A DNA stretch of 61,185 bases from Alphaproteobacteria bacterium (GTDB lineage Bacteria; Pseudomonadota; Alphaproteobacteria; SHVV01): positions 1-61,185 of the forward strand of contig VGEO01000011.1 of NCBI GenBank assembly GCA_016869275.1. The letters run 5' to 3'. The translations under genes and the position numbers were made by a program. Below, one piece after another: positions 26,428 to 34,795 of this stretch; positions within the stretch are counted from its first letter, which is position 1; the number at the start of each line of letters is the position of its first letter. A model generated the notes under the pieces. It made no database searches, was not told the origin of the DNA, and saw only the letters and a list, made by a program, of their open reading frames with translations.

Positions 26428-27669
26428 ATGGGTGCGCCGCGCAAAGACTTTCGTCTGTCAGGAAAACTGTCGGAGCCGATCAGCCACTACACCGACGCCG
26501 TCTTGTGCGGCGACTATTTGTTCATGTCGGGCGCCGGGCCGTTCGACGTCGACCTGAAGCTGATCGGCCTCGGCGAAATCGAACGCCAGACCGAGGCGAC
26601 GCTCGCCAATATCGCGAAGATGCTCGAAGCCGCCGGCATGTCGTTCGACGACGTCGTCTATTGGCGGATTCTCCTCGACAACGTCCGCGACCAGAAGAAG
26701 GTCGATGCCGCGATCAAGCGCGTCACCGGCAAAGCCAAACCGGCGACCACTTATATCGGCGCCGAGGCGCTGGCGCTCCCCGGTATGCTGATCGAGATCG
26801 AGGGCGTCGCCTACAAGCCCTCCGGCAGCGCCGGGCCGCGGCGCGAGATCATGGTCCCGGGCGTCTGCGACTTGGGCCTCCACTACAGCCACGTCTGCAA
26901 GGCCGGCGACCTCGCCTGGTACTCGGGCATCAACGCCAGCCCGATCGACGAGAACGGCCGCGTGCTCAATGTCGGCGATCCCGCGCTCCAGGCCAACCAG
27001 TCCTACGAGAACCTGGCCAAGATGTGCGCGGCGGCCGGCCAAGAGGTTGCCGACATCGCCAAGGTCACGGTCTTCATCGAGAACGTCCGCCACAATCAGC
27101 TCTTGCGGCCGGCGCGCGCCCGCTACCACGGCCGCGGCCGCCCGACCAGCGCGATGATCGGCATCAAGGAACTCTGCATCCCCGGCCAGCACCATCAGAT
27201 CGAGCCGGTCGGCTACAAAGCGACCGGCACCAATCCGCCGCGCAAGGAATGGGTGGTCCCGGGCTATCGCAAGCCGATCAGCCACTACACCGACGCGGTC
27301 CAGTGCGGCGACATCCTGTTCGTCTCGGGCGCGGGCGGGCTCGAGGCCAACTTGAAGCCGGTGCACGATCGCGACGTCGTCAAGCAGTGCGTGAAGACCT
27401 TCGAGCACATCGAAGCCATGCTCAAGATCGCCGGCTACGGCTTCGACGACGTGATCAAGGTCACGGTCTACCACACCCACGTGGTCGAGCGGCCGCTCAT
27501 CAACCCGGTGCGCCAGCGCATCTTCAAGCAGGCGCTCCCCGCCAGCACGCTGTTCGGCGTGCGCGGGCTCGCGATCGAGCCGCTCAGGCTCGAGATCGAA
27601 TCGATCGCGTACAAGCCGGGCATGGGCGAAGCCAACCGCAACAAGCCCGCGACCGGATCGTACGATTGA
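26428..27669 (+). CDS. Triple-RidA fusion protein, copy 1
   Basis: 413 residues made of three tandem RidA/YjgF domains: about 14-131, 145-265 and 280-397. Domains 1 and 3 share SHYTDAV(L/Q)CGD and an end of the type EIE(G/S)(V/I)AYKP; domain 2 is most diverged (LHYSHVCKAGD). Canonical RidA is a homotrimer of 128-residue chains with active sites at the interfaces, so one chain here could fold as a pseudo-trimer. The Arg that grips the substrate carboxylate in RidA (R105 of E. coli) is Thr107, Ser241 and Ser373 here, so 2-iminoacid deaminase activity is unlikely. ATG at 26428 follows CACGGGAGGGG. It heads a probable operon with a second triple-RidA gene and a molybdenum hydroxylase gene. Confidence 0.93.
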   Translation: MGAPRKDFRLSGKLSEPISHYTDAVLCGDYLFMSGAGPFDVDLKLIGLGEIERQTEATLANIAKMLEAAGMSFDDVVYWRILLDNVRDQKKVDAAIKRVTGKAKPATTYIGAEALALPGMLIEIEGVAYKPSGSAGPRREIMVPGVCDLGLHYSHVCKAGDLAWYSGINASPIDENGRVLNVGDPALQANQSYENLAKMCAAAGQEVADIAKVTVFIENVRHNQLLRPARARYHGRGRPTSAMIGIKELCIPGQHHQIEPVGYKATGTNPPRKEWVVPGYRKPISHYTDAVQCGDILFVSGAGGLEANLKPVHDRDVVKQCVKTFEHIEAMLKIAGYGFDDVIKVTVYHTHVVERPLINPVRQRIFKQALPASTLFGVRGLAIEPLRLEIESIAYKPGMGEANRNKPATGSYD

Positions 27670-27682
27670 GCGTTGAGGAACG

Positions 27683-27744
27683 ACCCCCTCCCGGCGCTTC
27701 GCGCCGCCCTTCCCTGCATGCCGGGGGAGGGGACGGGAGGGGGG
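27683..27744. repeat. Family B repeat between the two triple-RidA genes
   Basis: Core hairpin CGGCGC-TTC-GCGCCG at 27692-27706, then GCATGCCGGGGGAGGGG and GGGAGGGGGG, pairing with the upstream CCCCCTCCC. The same element is repeated between the next two genes at 28980-29040, so gene 2 is bracketed by two copies. Confidence 0.75.
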
Positions 27745-27769
27745 CATGCATAGCCGAGGAGGGGACGCC

Positions 27770-28969
27770 ATGACCGCCGCCGCGCGCCGGGAAATCCGGC
27801 TCAAATCGCTGATGGAGCCGATCAGCCATTACACCGACGCCGTGCTGTGCGGCGATTTTCTTTTCATGTCGGGCGCGGCGCCGTTCGACCGGGACGGCCG
27901 CCTGATCGCGCCCGGCGACGTCACCAAGCAGTGCGAGGCGACCTGCCAGTCGATCGCGGCGATGCTCTCGGCCGCCGACATGTCGTTCAAGGACGTCGTC
28001 TACTTCAAGGTGCTGATGGAGGAGGTCTACGACGGCCCCAAGATCAACCCGGTGCGCAAGGCCTTCCACGGCGACTCGAAGCCGGGATCGACCCGCGTCG
28101 GCGTCGGCCATCTGGCGATCCCGGGCATGCTGCTCGAGATCGACTGCGTCGCCTATAAGCCGTTCTCGGGCGGGCCGGCCAAACGCGAGATCCGCTGCGC
28201 CAATCTGTTCGAGCCGCCGAGCCACTATACCGACGTCGTCGTCTGCGGCGACTTCGCGTTCCTGTCCGGCACCGGCCCGGTCGGACCCGACGGCAAGTCC
28301 GTCCATTTCGGCGATCCCGAGCGCCAGGCGCACGTGACGATGGAGAACATGCAGGTGATGCTCGAGGCGGCCGGCATGGGCTTCGAGGACATCGCCAAGG
28401 TCGTCTGCTATCTCGAGAACGTCCACGACCGGCCGCAGATCAACGTCGCGCGCAAGAAATTCTTCGGCAAGTCGCGTCCGGTGTCGACCTTGTTCGGCAT
28501 CCGCCGGCTCGCGATCCCGGGCATGAACCACGAGATCGAGGCGATCGCCTACAAGCCGCGGGATCCGCAGAAGCCGAAACGAAAGGAGATCCGCGTGCCC
28601 GGCATGCACAAGCCGCTCTCGCACTATACCGACGCGGTGCGCTGCGGCGATTTCCTGTTCGTGTCGGGCCAGGGCCCGTTCGACGCCAACTTCAAGCTGG
28701 TCGGCGGCGACGACATGACCAAGCAGGCGGTCCGTACGCACGAGAACTTGAAGAAGATCATGAAGGCCGGCGGCATGGGCTTCGAGGATGTCGCCAAGAC
28801 CACGGTCTATATGGACAACTGCGAGGAACGCAAAATCCTCAACAAAGTGCGCAAGAAGTACTGGGGCAAGGCCAAGCCCGCGAGTACGCTGTTCGGCGCC
28901 AACCGCCTGGCGCTGCCCGGCATGAAGCTCGAGATCGAGACGATCTGCTATAAGCCGGAGGCGACGTGA
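27770..28969 (+). CDS. Triple-RidA fusion protein, copy 2
   Basis: 399 residues from the ATG at 27770, chosen because GGAGGGG lies 6 bases upstream; an ATG at 27746 has no better site. Three RidA domains at about 14-131, 146-264 and 278-396, all with SHYTD(A/V)V-x-CGD near the start and a PG(M)-x-(L/H)EI(D/E) end. At the position of RidA R105 all three have Ser (S107, S239, S372). Domains 2 and 3 end RPVSTLFGIRRLAIPG and KPASTLFGANRLALPG, close to each other and to domain 3 of copy 1, pointing to duplication of a three-domain ancestor followed by divergence. Probably in the same operon as copy 1 and the molybdenum hydroxylase gene. Function unknown; ligand binding or hydrolysis of another substrate is possible. 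Confidence 0.93.
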   Translation: MTAAARREIRLKSLMEPISHYTDAVLCGDFLFMSGAAPFDRDGRLIAPGDVTKQCEATCQSIAAMLSAADMSFKDVVYFKVLMEEVYDGPKINPVRKAFHGDSKPGSTRVGVGHLAIPGMLLEIDCVAYKPFSGGPAKREIRCANLFEPPSHYTDVVVCGDFAFLSGTGPVGPDGKSVHFGDPERQAHVTMENMQVMLEAAGMGFEDIAKVVCYLENVHDRPQINVARKKFFGKSRPVSTLFGIRRLAIPGMNHEIEAIAYKPRDPQKPKRKEIRVPGMHKPLSHYTDAVRCGDFLFVSGQGPFDANFKLVGGDDMTKQAVRTHENLKKIMKAGGMGFEDVAKTTVYMDNCEERKILNKVRKKYWGKAKPASTLFGANRLALPGMKLEIETICYKPEAT

Positions 28970-28979
28970 CGGGCGTGAA

Positions 28980-29040
28980 CCCCCTCCCGGCGCCTCGCGC
29001 CGACCTCCCTCTGCTTGCAGGGAGAGGGTAGGGAGGGGGT
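28980..29040. repeat. Family B repeat before the molybdenum hydroxylase gene
   Basis: CGGCGC-CTC-GCGCCG (28988-29002), then CTCCCTCTGCTTGCAGGGAG and GGGTAGGGAGGGGG. Its purine-rich right end, AGGGAGGGGG, lies just before the ATG at 29045 and is the only visible ribosome binding site for that gene. Confidence 0.75.
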
Positions 29041-29044
29041 TGCC

Positions 29045-31336
29045 ATGTACAAATTCGGCATCGGCCAACCGCTCACGCGGGTCGAGGACCAACGTCTCCT
29101 GACGGGCCAAGGGCGCTTCACCGACGACGTCGGCGCGCCGGGTCGGGTTTTCGCTTACTTCCTGCGCTCGCCCCACGCTCACGCCGAGATCGTCCGGATC
29201 GACACCGCGGCGGCGCGCGCGCTGCCCGGCGTCGTCGGCGTCTTCACGGCTGCCGATGCCGATCGCGCCGGCTTGAGCGCGATCAAGCCGGTGATCAAGA
29301 CCAAGAACCGCGACGGCTCGAACAACGTCGAGCCGGACTGGCCGCTCCTGGCGCGGGGCCGCGTCCGCCATGTCGGCAATCTGGTGGCGATGGCGGTGGC
29401 GACGAGCGAAGCGGCGGCGCGCGATGCCGCCGAAGCGATCGAGGTCGATTACACGATGCTGCCGGCCGCGGTCGATCTCGTCGCGGCGACCCAGCCGAAC
29501 GCGCCGCAAGTGTGGCCGGAGGCATCCGGCAACATCTGCTTCGACTGGGTGAACGGCGACGAGGCGACGACGGCGGCGGCGTTCGCCGCCGCCCCGCACC
29601 GGGTCAAGGTCGATCTGGTCAACAACCGGCTGGTCTCGAATCCGATCGAGCCGCGCGCCGCGCTCGCGGCCTACGATCCGGCCGCCGACCGTTACACGCT
29701 CCGGGTCGCGAGCCAGGGCGTCCACAACATCCGCGATCGCATGGCCGGCGCGCTCGGTGTGAAACCCGAGCAGATCCGGGTTCTGACCGATGACGTCGGC
29801 GGCGGCTTCGGCACCAAGATTTTCGTCTACCCCGAATACGTGCTGGCGTGCTGGGCGGCGAAGAAGCTGGGCCGCCCGATCAAGTGGACCAGCGATCGCA
29901 GCCACGCCTTCGTCACCGACGTTCACGGCCGCGACAACGTGGCGTCGGGCGAGCTCGCGCTCGACCGCGACGGCAAGATCCTCGCCATGCGCGCCACCAT
30001 CTACGCCAACATGGGCGCGTATCTCTCGAACTTCGCGCCGCTCATCCCGGCCGGGTCGCCCGCCGGCATGTTCACCGGCGTCTACGCGATCCCGGCCGCG
30101 TTCATCAACGTCAAGGCCGTCTTCACCCACACCGTGCCCGTCGATGCCTATCGCGGCGCCGGGCGCCCGGAGGCCTCGTACCTGATCGAACGGCTGGTCG
30201 ATGCCGCCGCGCGCGAAATGAAGCTCGATCCGGGCGAGCTGCGGCGGCGGAACTTCATCCCGCCGCACGCGTTCCCGTTCACCAACTCGCTCGGCAAGAA
30301 GTTCGACTCGGGCGAGTTCGCGAAGAACATGGACCAGGCGCGCGCGACCGTCGACGTCGCTGGCCTGGCGGCGCGCAAGGCGGCGGCCAAGGCGCGCGGC
30401 AAACTTTGGGGCCTCGGGCTCTCCTATTACATCGAGGTCTGCGCCTTCGCCGGCTCCGAGATCGCGCATGCCGCGTTCGAGGACGGCCGGCTTGCGATCT
30501 GGGTCGGTACCCAGACCAACGGCCAGGGCCACGAGACCGCGTTCGCGCAGGTCGCCGCCGAGCGCCTGGGCTTGCCGCTCGAGCGTATCGTGATTCGCTT
30601 CGGCGATTCCGACCGCATCCCCAAGGGCGGCGGCACCGGCGGTTCGCGTTCGATGGCGCTGGGCGGGCAAGCCGCCGGCGAAGCCGCGCGCGAGGTGATC
30701 GAGAAAGCCAAAGCGGTCGCCGGCGAGATGCTCGAAGTCGCGGCCGCCGATCTCGCGTATGCGGAAGGCGCGTACACCGTGGTCGGCACCGACCGCCGGG
30801 TCGGTCTGTTCGAGGTCGCGGCCGAGTCCGCCAAACGCGGTCAGCCGATCGCGGTCGACGTCACTTACAAGCAAAGCGATGCCACCTTCCCCAACGGCTG
30901 CCACGTCGCCGAGGTCGAGATCGATCCCGAGACTGGCGAGGTCGAGGTGGTGCGCTACGTCGCGGTCGACGATTTCGGCCGCGTCGTCAACCCGCTCCTG
31001 CTCGCGGGCCAGGTCCATGGCGGCATCGCGCAAGGGTTGGGCCAAGCGCTGATCGAGCACGCGGTCTACGACCGTGCCGGGCAGCTCGTGTCGGGCTCGA
31101 TGATGGACTACGCGATGCCGATGGCGAGCCTGGTGCCGCCGATCGAGTTCGCGTGGAACGAGGTGCTGTGCCGGACCAACCCGATGGGGGTCAAGGGCGC
31201 GGGCGAAGCCGGCGCGATCGGCGCCCCAGCCGCCGTCGTGCACGCGATCCTCGATGCGCTGGCGCCGGCGGGCGTGCGCGCGATCGACATGCCGGCGACG
31301 CCCGAGACGATCTGGCGGGCGCTCCGGCGCGCTTAG
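29045..31336 (+). CDS. Xanthine dehydrogenase-family molybdenum hydroxylase, large subunit (solitary)
   Basis: 763 residues from the ATG at 29045. The N-terminal a/b-hammerhead domain (to about 130) is followed by molybdopterin-binding segments: DDVGGGFGTKIFVYPE, VDAYRGAGRPEASY, TNGQGHETAFAQ, and the base Glu (about E721) in MGVKGAGEAGAIG. AYRGAGR in place of AYRCSFR excludes form I CO dehydrogenase. The enzymes hydroxylate carbons in purines, nicotinate, aldehydes or other N-heterocycles, with FAD and 2Fe-2S subunits; neither of those subunit genes is next to it. Following the two triple-RidA genes, it suggests a pathway for a nitrogen-containing compound. Its stop directly abuts the end of the converging SDR gene. 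Confidence 0.9.
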   Translation: MYKFGIGQPLTRVEDQRLLTGQGRFTDDVGAPGRVFAYFLRSPHAHAEIVRIDTAAARALPGVVGVFTAADADRAGLSAIKPVIKTKNRDGSNNVEPDWPLLARGRVRHVGNLVAMAVATSEAAARDAAEAIEVDYTMLPAAVDLVAATQPNAPQVWPEASGNICFDWVNGDEATTAAAFAAAPHRVKVDLVNNRLVSNPIEPRAALAAYDPAADRYTLRVASQGVHNIRDRMAGALGVKPEQIRVLTDDVGGGFGTKIFVYPEYVLACWAAKKLGRPIKWTSDRSHAFVTDVHGRDNVASGELALDRDGKILAMRATIYANMGAYLSNFAPLIPAGSPAGMFTGVYAIPAAFINVKAVFTHTVPVDAYRGAGRPEASYLIERLVDAAAREMKLDPGELRRRNFIPPHAFPFTNSLGKKFDSGEFAKNMDQARATVDVAGLAARKAAAKARGKLWGLGLSYYIEVCAFAGSEIAHAAFEDGRLAIWVGTQTNGQGHETAFAQVAAERLGLPLERIVIRFGDSDRIPKGGGTGGSRSMALGGQAAGEAAREVIEKAKAVAGEMLEVAAADLAYAEGAYTVVGTDRRVGLFEVAAESAKRGQPIAVDVTYKQSDATFPNGCHVAEVEIDPETGEVEVVRYVAVDDFGRVVNPLLLAGQVHGGIAQGLGQALIEHAVYDRAGQLVSGSMMDYAMPMASLVPPIEFAWNEVLCRTNPMGVKGAGEAGAIGAPAAVVHAILDALAPAGVRAIDMPATPETIWRALRRA

Positions 31337-32110
31337 TCACATCGACGCGGTCATGCCGCCGTCGACCGTGAGGATGTGGCCGTTGACGTAGGCGCTGGCG
31401 GGCGAAGCCAAGAACACGACGGCGCCGCCCAGTTCGTGCGGCTCGCCCCAGCGCGCCGCCGGCGTCCGCGCGGTGAGCCAGCCATTGAAAGCGGGATCGG
31501 CGGCCAAGTGCCTGGTGAGGTCGGTCACGAAATAGCCGGGCGCGATCGCGTTGGCGGTGATGCCGCGGGCGGCGAATTCGACCGCCATCGCCTTGGTGAG
31601 CCCGGCCAGCGCGTGCTTGGTCGCGATGTAGGGCGCGATCGTCGGCCGCGCGATGAAGCTCGCGATCGAGGCGATGTTGATAATGCGGCCGTAGCCCCGG
31701 GCGAGCATCGGCTTCGCCGCCTCGCGCGCGAGATAGAAGCAGGCGTTCAGGTTGACATCGACCACATAACGCCAGTCCTCGCTCGTGTACTGCTCGAATG
31801 CGCCACGGCGCGCGAGACCGGCGTTGTTGACAAGAATGTCAAGCCGGCCGCGCTCACGCACGGTGCCAGCGACCGCGGCGGCGGCAGCGGCCTCGTCGGT
31901 GACGTCGAAGGCCGCGGTCGAGGCCGAGCCGCCGCGGTCTCGGATCGCCGCGGCATTCGCCTCGAGCGCGTCGCGATCGCGCCCGGCGAGGACGACATGG
32001 GCGCCGGCGGATGCGAGCGCCTCGGCCAGCGCCACGCCGAGCCCGCGCGAGCCTCCGGTCACCAGGGCGACGCGGCCCTGCAACGAAAACATCGTCTCGA
32101 GTGCGGTCAT
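31337..32110 (-). CDS. Short-chain dehydrogenase/reductase
   Basis: 257 residues. Classical SDR: TGGSRGLGVALAEAL nucleotide motif, NNAGLARRG, IINIASIASFIARPTIAPYI with Ser, and the catalytic YIATKHAL (Tyr-x-x-x-Lys). C-terminal IAPGYFVTDLTRHL and NGHILTVDGGMTASM are typical of gluconate 5-dehydrogenase and 3-oxoacyl-ACP reductase-like members. It converges with the molybdenum hydroxylase gene with no gap. Substrate unknown. Confidence 0.9.
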   Translation of the reverse strand: MTALETMFSLQGRVALVTGGSRGLGVALAEALASAGAHVVLAGRDRDALEANAAAIRDRGGSASTAAFDVTDEAAAAAAVAGTVRERGRLDILVNNAGLARRGAFEQYTSEDWRYVVDVNLNACFYLAREAAKPMLARGYGRIINIASIASFIARPTIAPYIATKHALAGLTKAMAVEFAARGITANAIAPGYFVTDLTRHLAADPAFNGWLTARTPAARWGEPHELGGAVVFLASPASAYVNGHILTVDGGMTASM

Positions 32111-32215
32111 TCGACGGTCTCCTCCGGCACCGGCGCGGACGGCGATGATATCGTTAGCCTCGCGCGGGTGTCCGCACTAAGTTGCGCGGGCGTAGCCGCC
32201 CGAGGAGCGTCGCTC

Positions 32216-33598
32216 ATGATCGACTCGGTCCATATCCGCCGTGCGGTGATCGCCGGCGCGGTGCTCGCGGTTCCGGCCGCCTTGGTGCTGGCGCTCCTGG
32301 CTGCGCTCGGCTTGATCGGATTCCTGGCGTTGCTCGCCGCGCTCGCGTTCGTGTTGATCGTGTCGGTCGGCTTGGTCGCGACCGAGGTCATACGCCTCGG
32401 CCGCTGGGAGATTTTCATCGGCCGTCTCCTGTCGGCGGGACCGGGCGGGCCGGCGCCGTCGCCGGCGGGGTCGCCGGCGCTCCTTCCTTCGCTCGGCCGT
32501 TACGTCCGCGAGGGCGTCGAGCGCATCGGCGCGCTCGCCGACGACATCGCTTCGCTCGAGGCCGTGATCGACGCCTTGCCGGAACCGCTGCTCCTGCTCG
32601 ACGCCAGGCGCACGATCGTGCGCGCCAACCGCGCCGCCGAGAGTGCGCTGGGTCCCGGCCTCGCCGGCTACGACCTCTCGGTCGCGATTCGCAATCCGGA
32701 GGTATTGCAGGCGGCCGACGACGTGCTCGCGGGCGGCAAAGGCGAGCGTACCGTCGAGTACGTCGACTCGGGTGAGGCGGTCGAGCGCGATTATCTCGTC
32801 CACCTGGCGCGTCTGCCGGACGCCGTCGCGCGGCTGCCGCGGGCGATCGTCGCGCTGCACGACCTCACCTATGCGAAGCGATCGGATGCGATGCGCACCG
32901 ACTTCATCGCCAACGTCAGCCACGAGCTCAGAACGCCGCTCGCCAGCATGATCGGCTTCATCGAAACGCTGCAGGGGCCGGCGCGCGACGACGCCGCCGC
33001 GCGCGAGCGCTTCCTCGGCATCATGGGCGAGCAGGCCGGGCGCATGAACCGGCTGGTCGACGACTTGTTATCGCTGAGCCGGATCGAACTGCTCGAGCAT
33101 ACGCCGCCCCAGGGGCGCGTCGATCTCGAAGCGTTGCTGACGCAGGTGATCCAGGCGCTCGAACCGCAGGCCGGCGCGCGCAAGATGACGATCGTTCGCC
33201 GCGACGCCGCGGGGCCGTGCGCGGTGTCGGGCGACCGCGACCAGTTGGCGCAGGTGTTCCAGAACCTGATCGACAATGCGATCCGCTACGGCCGCGACGG
33301 CATGACGATCGAGGTCGAGACCAAGGGCCATCAGGCCGACGAGGGAAGCGGCGTGCGCACCCGCGACTCGTTCGCCGTTGCCGTGATCGATCGCGGTCCC
33401 GGCATACCGCCCGAACACGTGCCGCGGCTGACCGAGCGTTTCTATCGGGTCGACCCGGCCCGCTCGCGCGCGCTGGGCGGCACCGGCCTCGGCCTCGCCA
33501 TCGTCAAGCACATCGTCAACCGTCACCGCGGCGCGCTCACCATCGATAGTGTCGAGGGCCGCGGCAGCACCTTCACGGTGTTCTTGCCGCGCGCCTAA
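32216..33598 (+). CDS. phoR: Phosphate regulon sensor histidine kinase PhoR
   Basis: 460 residues from ATG 32216, with GAGGAG 9 bases upstream; an open frame continues upstream but is noncoding. Two TM helices (about 10-30 and 33-58), a PAS domain (about 115-215, LPEPLLLLDARRTIVRANRA), the H-box FIANVSHELRTPLASMIGF with phospho-His 236, and the HATPase with VFQNLIDNAIRYG, DRGPGIPPEHVPRL and GGTGLGLAIVKHIV. It senses the state of the Pst transporter and phosphorylates PhoB. First gene of the pho block; phoB is the last, so signal proteins bracket the transporter. Confidence 0.92.
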   Translation: MIDSVHIRRAVIAGAVLAVPAALVLALLAALGLIGFLALLAALAFVLIVSVGLVATEVIRLGRWEIFIGRLLSAGPGGPAPSPAGSPALLPSLGRYVREGVERIGALADDIASLEAVIDALPEPLLLLDARRTIVRANRAAESALGPGLAGYDLSVAIRNPEVLQAADDVLAGGKGERTVEYVDSGEAVERDYLVHLARLPDAVARLPRAIVALHDLTYAKRSDAMRTDFIANVSHELRTPLASMIGFIETLQGPARDDAAARERFLGIMGEQAGRMNRLVDDLLSLSRIELLEHTPPQGRVDLEALLTQVIQALEPQAGARKMTIVRRDAAGPCAVSGDRDQLAQVFQNLIDNAIRYGRDGMTIEVETKGHQADEGSGVRTRDSFAVAVIDRGPGIPPEHVPRLTERFYRVDPARSRALGGTGLGLAIVKHIVNRHRGALTIDSVEGRGSTFTVFLPRA

Positions 33599-33646
33599 TC
33601 GATAATCGAATCAATCGCTTAGATGCGGCCGCCGACGCGGCGCGGG

Positions 33647-33675
33647 CTGTCACAAAACGGCAATGAAACGGTCAT
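33647..33675 (+). promoter_or_regulatory. Three-repeat Pho box
   Basis: Three 7-bp repeats at 11-bp spacing: CTGTCAC (33647-33653), CGGCAAT (33658-33664) and CGGTCAT (33669-33675), separated by AAAA and GAAA. This matches the PhoB site plan (CTGTCAT, 4 AT-rich bases, CTGTCAT) with one extra repeat. It lies 77 bp before the pstS start, so PhoB should switch on the whole pst operon when phosphate runs low. Confidence 0.85.
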
Positions 33676-33752
33676 AGATAGGACGCCGGACGCTCTTAGG
33701 AGTCGTGCCGCCGGACTTGATCCCCGCCCGGCGCAACCCGAAGGAACTGATC

Positions 33753-34727
33753 ATGCGAACGAAATCCGCCGTCCTCGCCGCAATGGGCCTCGTCGCCGTG
33801 ACGAGCGCCGCCGGCGCCCAGGCCCTCGATCCCAATCTCAAGTCCTATAAGCCGGTGAGCGGCGTTTCCGGGAGCCTGAAATCGATCGGCTCCGACACGC
33901 TCAACAACCTGATGACGCTGTGGGCCGAAGGCTTCAAGGCGCAATATCCCAACGTCAAGATCGAGATCGAAGGCAAGGGTTCCTCGACCGCCCCGCCGGC
34001 ACTGATCAACGGCACCGCGCATTTCGGCCCGATGTCGCGGCCGATGAAGGGCGCCGAGATCGACGAGTTCGAGAAGAAGTTCGGCTACAAGCCCTCAGCG
34101 ATCCGCGGCGCGGTCGACGCGCTCGCCGTGTTCGTCCACAAGGACAATCCGATCAACTGCCTGACGATGCCGCAGGTCGACGCGATCTTCTCCAAGACCC
34201 GCAAGGGCGGCGGCGACAGGGCGATCGCCGCCTGGGGCGAGGTCGGCTTGACCGGCGAATGGGCCGACAAGCCGATCTCGCTTTACGGCCGCAACTCGGC
34301 TTCGGGCACCTACGGCTACTTCAAGGAAGTCGCGCTCTTCAACGGCGACTACAAGGACAGCGTCAAGGAACAACCGGGTTCCTCGGCCGTTGTCCAGGGC
34401 GTCGCATCGGACAGGTTCGCGATCGGCTATTCGGGCGTCGGCTACAAGACCGCCGACGTTCGCACCGTCCCGATCGCGGCCAAGAAGGGGGATGAGTGTT
34501 TCGACGCCACCGCCGACAACGCCTATGCCGGCGACTATCCGATCGCGCGTTTCCTTTATATCTACGTCAACGTCAACCCGAACCAGGCGCTCGATCCGGT
34601 ACGGGCCGAGTTCATCAAGTACGTCTATTCGAAGCCGGGGCAGGAAGCGGTCGTCAAGGACGGCTACTTCCCGGTCACCGCCAAGATCGCGGAAACCGAC
34701 CTCAAGGCGAAGAAGTTGACCAACTAG
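33753..34727 (+). CDS. pstS: Phosphate ABC transporter substrate-binding protein PstS
   Basis: 324 residues from ATG 33753 (AAGGA 6 bases upstream); GTG at 33705 would add residues before the signal peptide. Residues 1-24 are a signal peptide (SAVLAAMGLVAVTSAAGAQA). Phosphate-binding motifs: SIGSDTLNNLMTLWAEGF, IEIEGKGSSTAPPAL, GPMSRPMKG, and LYGRNSASGTYGYFKE. Periplasmic high-affinity phosphate receptor. Preceded by the Pho box and followed by a hairpin. Confidence 0.95.
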   Translation: MRTKSAVLAAMGLVAVTSAAGAQALDPNLKSYKPVSGVSGSLKSIGSDTLNNLMTLWAEGFKAQYPNVKIEIEGKGSSTAPPALINGTAHFGPMSRPMKGAEIDEFEKKFGYKPSAIRGAVDALAVFVHKDNPINCLTMPQVDAIFSKTRKGGGDRAIAAWGEVGLTGEWADKPISLYGRNSASGTYGYFKEVALFNGDYKDSVKEQPGSSAVVQGVASDRFAIGYSGVGYKTADVRTVPIAAKKGDECFDATADNAYAGDYPIARFLYIYVNVNPNQALDPVRAEFIKYVYSKPGQEAVVKDGYFPVTAKIAETDLKAKKLTN

Positions 34728-34741
34728 GCGCCGAAAAGCGG

Positions 34742-34760
34742 GGCGGGCAACAGGCCCGCC
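34742..34760 (+). terminator. Hairpin between pstS and pstC
   Basis: GGCGGGC-AACAG-GCCCGCC is a perfect 7-bp stem just after pstS. Without a T run it is more likely a partial terminator or 3'-end stabiliser, which would give PstS in excess over the membrane parts, as seen in other binding-protein operons. Confidence 0.6.
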
Positions 34761-34795
34761 TCGTTCCCACCTCGGTCGCGCGATCGGATCTCGTT

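Noticed and set aside
27584-31243. 3.7-kb open frame on the minus strand across the triple-RidA and hydroxylase genes
   Set aside because: Low-complexity translation antisense to three recognisable proteins; no domain seen.
29045-31336. Form I carbon monoxide dehydrogenase CoxL
   Set aside because: The CO-specific AYRCSFR loop is AYRGAGR here, and coxM/coxS are absent.
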